A stretch of DNA of 8,472 bases, taken from assembly GCA_937881255.1 (NCBI GenBank), contig CALGFH010000083.1, forward strand, positions 1 through 8,472, read 5' to 3'. Made by a program: the position numbers and the translations under genes. Numbering within the stretch: the first letter of the stretch is position 1; each line of letters starts with the position of its first letter. Source of the stretch: an uncultured Actinomycetes bacterium. GTDB lineage: Bacteria; Actinomycetota; CALGFH01. Below are positions 5,814 through 8,472 of the stretch, piece after piece. The notes below the pieces were generated by a model. That model saw nothing but the letters and a program-made list of their open reading frames with translations, ran no database searches and was not told the DNA's origin.

Positions 5814-6212
5814 ATGTCCAACGCGCGCATCCTGGTCGTTGACGACGATCAGGTCATCCAACAGCTGCTCAAGGTCAATCTGGAACTGGAGGGGTACGCG
5901 GTCGAGGTCGCCTCGGACGGTGAGGAGGCGCTCGTGCTGTTCGACCGGTTCCAGCCGGACCTGGTGCTGCTCGATATCATGATGCCCAAGCTCGACGGCT
6001 GGGAGGTCGCCCGCCGGCTTGCCGGGACCACCGGGGGGCCGGTGCCGATCGTCCTGCTGTCCGCCCGAGCGCAGGAATCCGACGTCCAGAAGGGCAACGA
6101 CCTCGGCGTCGCCGCCTACGTGACCAAGCCGTTCGACCCGATCCAGCTCCTGCACCTGGTGGCGGGGATCATCGCCCAGCAGGACCGCGGGGCCGCCACC
6201 CCTGGAGTGTAA
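5814..6212 (+). CDS. Receiver-only response regulator (CheY/OmpR-style receiver) in operon with argS
   Basis: This 132-residue protein starts at ATG 5814, which begins the receiver fold directly (ARILVVDDDQVIQQLL). AGG at 5801-5803 is a weak ribosome site. It is a complete receiver: acidic triad Asp10-12, phosphoacceptor Asp54 in LLDIMMPKLDGWEVAR, switch Ser83 in VLLSAR, and Lys105 in YVTKPFDP. The TKPF form is typical of OmpR/CheY receivers, unlike the NarL-like receiver near the window start. There is no output domain; the tail is a dozen residues rich in Gly, Ala and Pro. No kinase gene is adjacent, so it is an orphan within the window. TAA 6210-6212 overlaps the ATG of argS by one base, so the two are almost certainly co-transcribed and translationally coupled. 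Its target and its link to aminoacylation are unknown. Confidence 0.94.
   Translation: MSNARILVVDDDQVIQQLLKVNLELEGYAVEVASDGEEALVLFDRFQPDLVLLDIMMPKLDGWEVARRLAGTTGGPVPIVLLSARAQESDVQKGNDLGVAAYVTKPFDPIQLLHLVAGIIAQQDRGAATPGV
6204..6207 (+). promoter_or_regulatory. Short-spaced ribosome binding site for argS
   Basis: GGAG ends only 4 nt before ATG 6212, closer than usual. It lies in the last codons of the upstream receiver gene. With the TAATG overlap it suggests that ribosomes ending the receiver gene restart on argS. Confidence 0.45.
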
Positions 6213-7900
6213 TGACCGCCACCGTCCTTCCCGTCCAGCGCGACCTGTCTGGGCTGTTCCGGGCCGCGCTCGAACGGGCGGTCTCCTCCGGGGCGCTCGC
6301 CCTCGACCCGGCGGCCATCCCCGACCCGGCGCTGGAGCGGCCGCGGCTGCCCGAGCACGGCGACTGGGCCACCAACGTCGCCCTGGTCCTGGCCAAGGCG
6401 GCCAAGGCGCCTCCCCGGGCGGTCGCCGAGGCCATGGTCGCCCACCTGGAGCTGCCCGACTGGGTGGCCGGCGTCGAGGTGGCAGGGCCCGGCTTCGTCA
6501 ACGTCCGGCTCGACCAGATGTGGTTCGCCGCCCTGGTCCGCCGGGTCCTGGCCGCGGGGGAGTCGTTCGGGACCATCGACCTCGGCCACGGCGAGCGGGT
6601 CAACGTCGAGTTCATCTCGGCCAACCCCACCGGTCCCCTGCACGTCGGCAACGCCCGCCTGGCGCCGATGGGCGACGCCCTGGCCAACCTGCTCACCGCC
6701 ACCGGGCACAAGGTCGAGCGCGAGTACTACTTCAACGACGCCGGCAGCCAGATCGAGCAGCTCGGGGCCAGCGTCGAGGCGGCCTACCTCGGCCTGCTGG
6801 GCCGGCCGGCCGAGGCGCCGGCCGACGGCTACAAGGGCGCTTACGTGGCCGACGCCGCCGGGGAGCTGCAGGCCGAGCAGGGCGATGCCCTGGCCGACCT
6901 CGACCCGGACGAGCGCCGGGCCCGCATCACCGACTGGGCCTTCCGCCGCATGCTGGCCGGGATCAGGGAGACCCTGGCCCGGCTCGGGGTCGAGTTCGAC
7001 GTCTGGTTCTCCGAGCGGACCCTGCACGACACCGGGGCCATCGCCGAGACCGTCGACGAGCTGCGCGCGCGGGGCGTGGTCGAGGACCGCGACGGGGCGG
7101 TGTGGCTGCGCACGACCCAGTTCGGGGACGACAAGGACCGGCCGCTGATCCGCTCCAACGGGGCCCCGACGTACTTCGGGGCCGACGCCGCCTACTACCG
7201 GGACAAGCGCCGGCGCGGGTTCGACCGGCTGATCTTCCTCTGGGGGGCCGACCACCACGGGTACGTGCCGCGGATGCGGGCGGTCGTGCGGGCCTTCGGC
7301 GACCCCGACGACGTGGCCGAGTTCCACATCAGCCAGCTGGTCAGCCTGGTCCGGGCCGGCCAGCCGGCCAAGATGAGCAAGCGGGCCGGTGACATCGCCA
7401 CCGTCGACGACCTGCTGGACGAGGTCGGCAAGGACGCCTTCCGGTACACGATGCTGCGCTTCTCCCTGGACGCGCCGATCGAGTTCGACGTCGAGGCGGT
7501 CACCCGCCAGTCGCTCGACAACCCGGTCTACTACGTCCAGTACGCCCACGCCCGCATCGCCAGTGTCCTCCGCCAGGGCACCGGCACCGGGTTCAGCCCG
7601 CTCCCGGTCGACGAAGCCGACCTGGGGCTGCTCACCCATCCGATGGAGGCCGCCCTGCTGCGCCGCCTGGCCGCGTTCGAGGAGCAGGTCCTCACCGCCG
7701 CCGGCCAGCGCGCCCCCCACCGCCTGACCCGCTACGCCGAGGACCTGGCCGCCGCCTTCCACCGCTTCTACGGCGAGTGCCGGGTCCTCACCGACGACCA
7801 CGCCCTCTCCAGCGCCCGCTGGTGGCTCGTCAACAGCACCAAGCGGGTCCTGGCCAACACCCTCGCCCTGATCGGGGTCGACGCCCCGGAACGGATGTAG
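6212..7900 (+). CDS. argS: Arginyl-tRNA synthetase
   Basis: This 562-residue class I synthetase attaches arginine to tRNA-Arg in the cytoplasm. The length is normal for bacterial ArgRS. Visible parts: the N-terminal additional domain (about 10-105) ending in PGFVNVRL; the HIGH-type signature ANPTGPLHVGNAR, with His144-Val-Gly-Asn147; the ArgRS-typical YYFNDAGSQIEQLG; and a canonical KMSKR at 387-391 followed by AGD, a loop that is degenerate in many bacterial ArgRS. The DALR anticodon-binding domain begins near VYYVQYAHARI, and the end is the characteristic APERM. It starts at ATG 6212, overlapping the receiver gene stop. The tRNA-Arg(CCG) gene lies just upstream in the opposite direction. 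The stop at 7898-7900 is one base away from the stop of the convergent gene. Nothing suggests damage. Confidence 0.98.
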   Translation: MTATVLPVQRDLSGLFRAALERAVSSGALALDPAAIPDPALERPRLPEHGDWATNVALVLAKAAKAPPRAVAEAMVAHLELPDWVAGVEVAGPGFVNVRLDQMWFAALVRRVLAAGESFGTIDLGHGERVNVEFISANPTGPLHVGNARLAPMGDALANLLTATGHKVEREYYFNDAGSQIEQLGASVEAAYLGLLGRPAEAPADGYKGAYVADAAGELQAEQGDALADLDPDERRARITDWAFRRMLAGIRETLARLGVEFDVWFSERTLHDTGAIAETVDELRARGVVEDRDGAVWLRTTQFGDDKDRPLIRSNGAPTYFGADAAYYRDKRRRGFDRLIFLWGADHHGYVPRMRAVVRAFGDPDDVAEFHISQLVSLVRAGQPAKMSKRAGDIATVDDLLDEVGKDAFRYTMLRFSLDAPIEFDVEAVTRQSLDNPVYYVQYAHARIASVLRQGTGTGFSPLPVDEADLGLLTHPMEAALLRRLAAFEEQVLTAAGQRAPHRLTRYAEDLAAAFHRFYGECRVLTDDHALSSARWWLVNSTKRVLANTLALIGVDAPERM

Positions 7901-7901
7901 C

Positions 7902-8426
7902 TCAGGAACCGAGGACCACGCCGCCCGACCCGGAGCCAGGGCCGCCGGCGGGCTCGTGGGTCGCGGGCGGTTGGTGGATCGAGGGTGGTTGCTGAGGTAG
8001 CGGCAGTTGCTGAGGTGGAGGTGGTGGCTGCGGGTTGGCGGCTGGCGGCCACTCCAGACCGATCTGGCCGCCGGCCCGGCCAGGCTTTCGGTCCTCCGCG
8101 TCCTCCCGGTCCTCCCGGTCCTCCCGGTCCTCTACCTCCTCCATCTCTTCCCCTTCCTTCTCCCCGCGCCCGCCCTCGTCCTCGTCGTCCTCCTCGAGCC
8201 CCTCGTCGGGCTCGTGGTCGCGGTCGTCCGCGGCTGCCCGCCCATCCTCGTCGTCGCCGGGGCACTGCTTGCTCGCGTGCCGGTGCTGGCTAGGGGAGTC
8301 GGGGGGACTCTCGACGGCGGCCAGCACGACGTGCGGCGCCGTGACCAGGCCGGCGAGGAGGGCGGCGGCGACGAGCAGGCGCCCGACCCGGCGCCTTCGG
8401 CGCCGCCGGGTCGGGCCCGCCGCCAT
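7902..8426 (-). CDS. Predicted secreted acidic, proline-rich protein of unknown function
   Basis: I do not recognise this 174-residue protein. It starts at ATG 8426 with a textbook export signal: seven consecutive Arg (7-13), a hydrophobic core of about 18 residues (17-35, LLVAAALLAGLVTAPHVVL) and a plausible cleavage site after VLA (residue 36). After a short spacer with a lone Cys55, residues 58 to about 115 are very rich in Asp and Glu, including three EDR repeats. The tail from about 125 is rich in Pro and Gln (a run of five Pro) and ends in Gly/Ser. No folded domain is evident. It could bind cations or basic surfaces outside the cell, or be an extended cell-envelope linker; both ideas are inference. 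The signal peptide argues that this frame is real, but the frame is low-complexity and a strong hairpin covers its first codons. It converges on argS. Confidence 0.6.
   Translation of the reverse strand: MAAGPTRRRRRRRVGRLLVAAALLAGLVTAPHVVLAAVESPPDSPSQHRHASKQCPGDDEDGRAAADDRDHEPDEGLEEDDEDEGGRGEKEGEEMEEVEDREDREDREDAEDRKPGRAGGQIGLEWPPAANPQPPPPPQQLPLPQQPPSIHQPPATHEPAGGPGSGSGGVVLGS
8092..8127. repeat. Tandem 9-bp repeat inside the acidic protein gene
   Basis: Three perfect copies of TCCTCCCGG lie at 8101-8127, preceded by a near copy TCCTCCGCG at 8092-8100. On the minus strand each perfect copy encodes a Glu-Asp-Arg unit in frame, so copy number can change without breaking the gene. Confidence 0.85.
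8381..8416. repeat. Perfect 13-bp inverted repeat at the 5' end of the acidic protein gene
   Basis: GCCCGACCCGGCG at 8381-8393 is the exact reverse complement of 8404-8416, with a 10-nt loop. It begins 7 nt inside the minus-strand start codon and covers codons 4-16, which encode the Arg run. There is no T-tract on either side, so it is not a classic intrinsic terminator. Confidence 0.8.
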
Positions 8427-8472
8427 GGCCCTGGGAGCATCGCTCGACGCCGATCCGTCACTCCCGCCACCC

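Noticed and set aside
6116..7801. Open minus-strand frame of 561 codons opposite argS
   Set aside because: argS on the plus strand is unmistakable (HVGN, KMSKR, APERM). The antisense frame is compositional.
8132..8470. Alternative minus-strand frame overlapping the acidic protein gene
   Set aside because: It is Arg/Ser/Pro-rich with no export signal or domain; the overlapping frame at 7902-8426 has a clear signal peptide.
1..8472. CRISPR, insertion sequence, phage, toxin-antitoxin or defence system
   Set aside because: Both strands were read; no spaced repeats, transposase, integrase or defence-type protein motifs were seen. The single tRNA has no adjacent integrase or visible attachment-site duplication.

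Overview
The window is very GC-rich and tightly packed. Genes overlap or abut, GTG starts are common and Shine-Dalgarno sites are sparse. The protein families point to an actinobacterium, probably an uncultured or deep-branching one. This is inferred from base composition, codon use and protein style; no marker in the window fixes the taxon.

Layout. (1) Positions 1-1103, plus strand: the 3' part of a NarL/DesK-type sensor histidine kinase, overlapping by GTGA a short response regulator that has a receiver domain but no DNA-binding domain. (2) Positions 1083-5406, minus strand: four genes read in the order ACT/DUF5612-like regulator-type protein, two-domain (3-mercaptopyruvate-type) sulfurtransferase, N-acyl-D-amino-acid deacylase, and AlkZ/YcaQ-like winged-helix protein. 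The last three are almost or actually overlapping (5-nt gap, then a GTGA overlap) and look like one transcription unit. The ACT gene lies 81 nt upstream of them and may be part of it. (3) Positions 5495-5566, minus strand: a complete tRNA-Arg with anticodon CCG. (4) A 247-nt divergent intergenic region with a likely -10 element facing each way. (5) Positions 5814-7900, plus strand: a second receiver-only response regulator, whose stop overlaps by one base the start of arginyl-tRNA synthetase (argS). (6) Positions 7902-8426, minus strand: a predicted secreted, extremely acidic and proline-rich protein that converges on argS with a 1-nt gap.

How they fit together. The strongest functional theme is arginine decoding: a tRNA-Arg gene is head-to-head with the operon that makes ArgRS, and that operon is led by a phosphorylation-type receiver protein. 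The minus-strand cluster mixes sulfur transfer, D-amino-acid deacylation and possible DNA-base repair, and no single pathway explains it. No mobile element, CRISPR array, phage gene or recognised defence system is visible. Most of the window is ordinary housekeeping and accessory actinobacterial DNA. The best leads are the receiver-argS-tRNA-Arg arrangement, the archaeal-looking ACT/DUF5612 protein, two possible leaderless GTG genes, and the secreted acidic protein with a strong hairpin at its 5' end.
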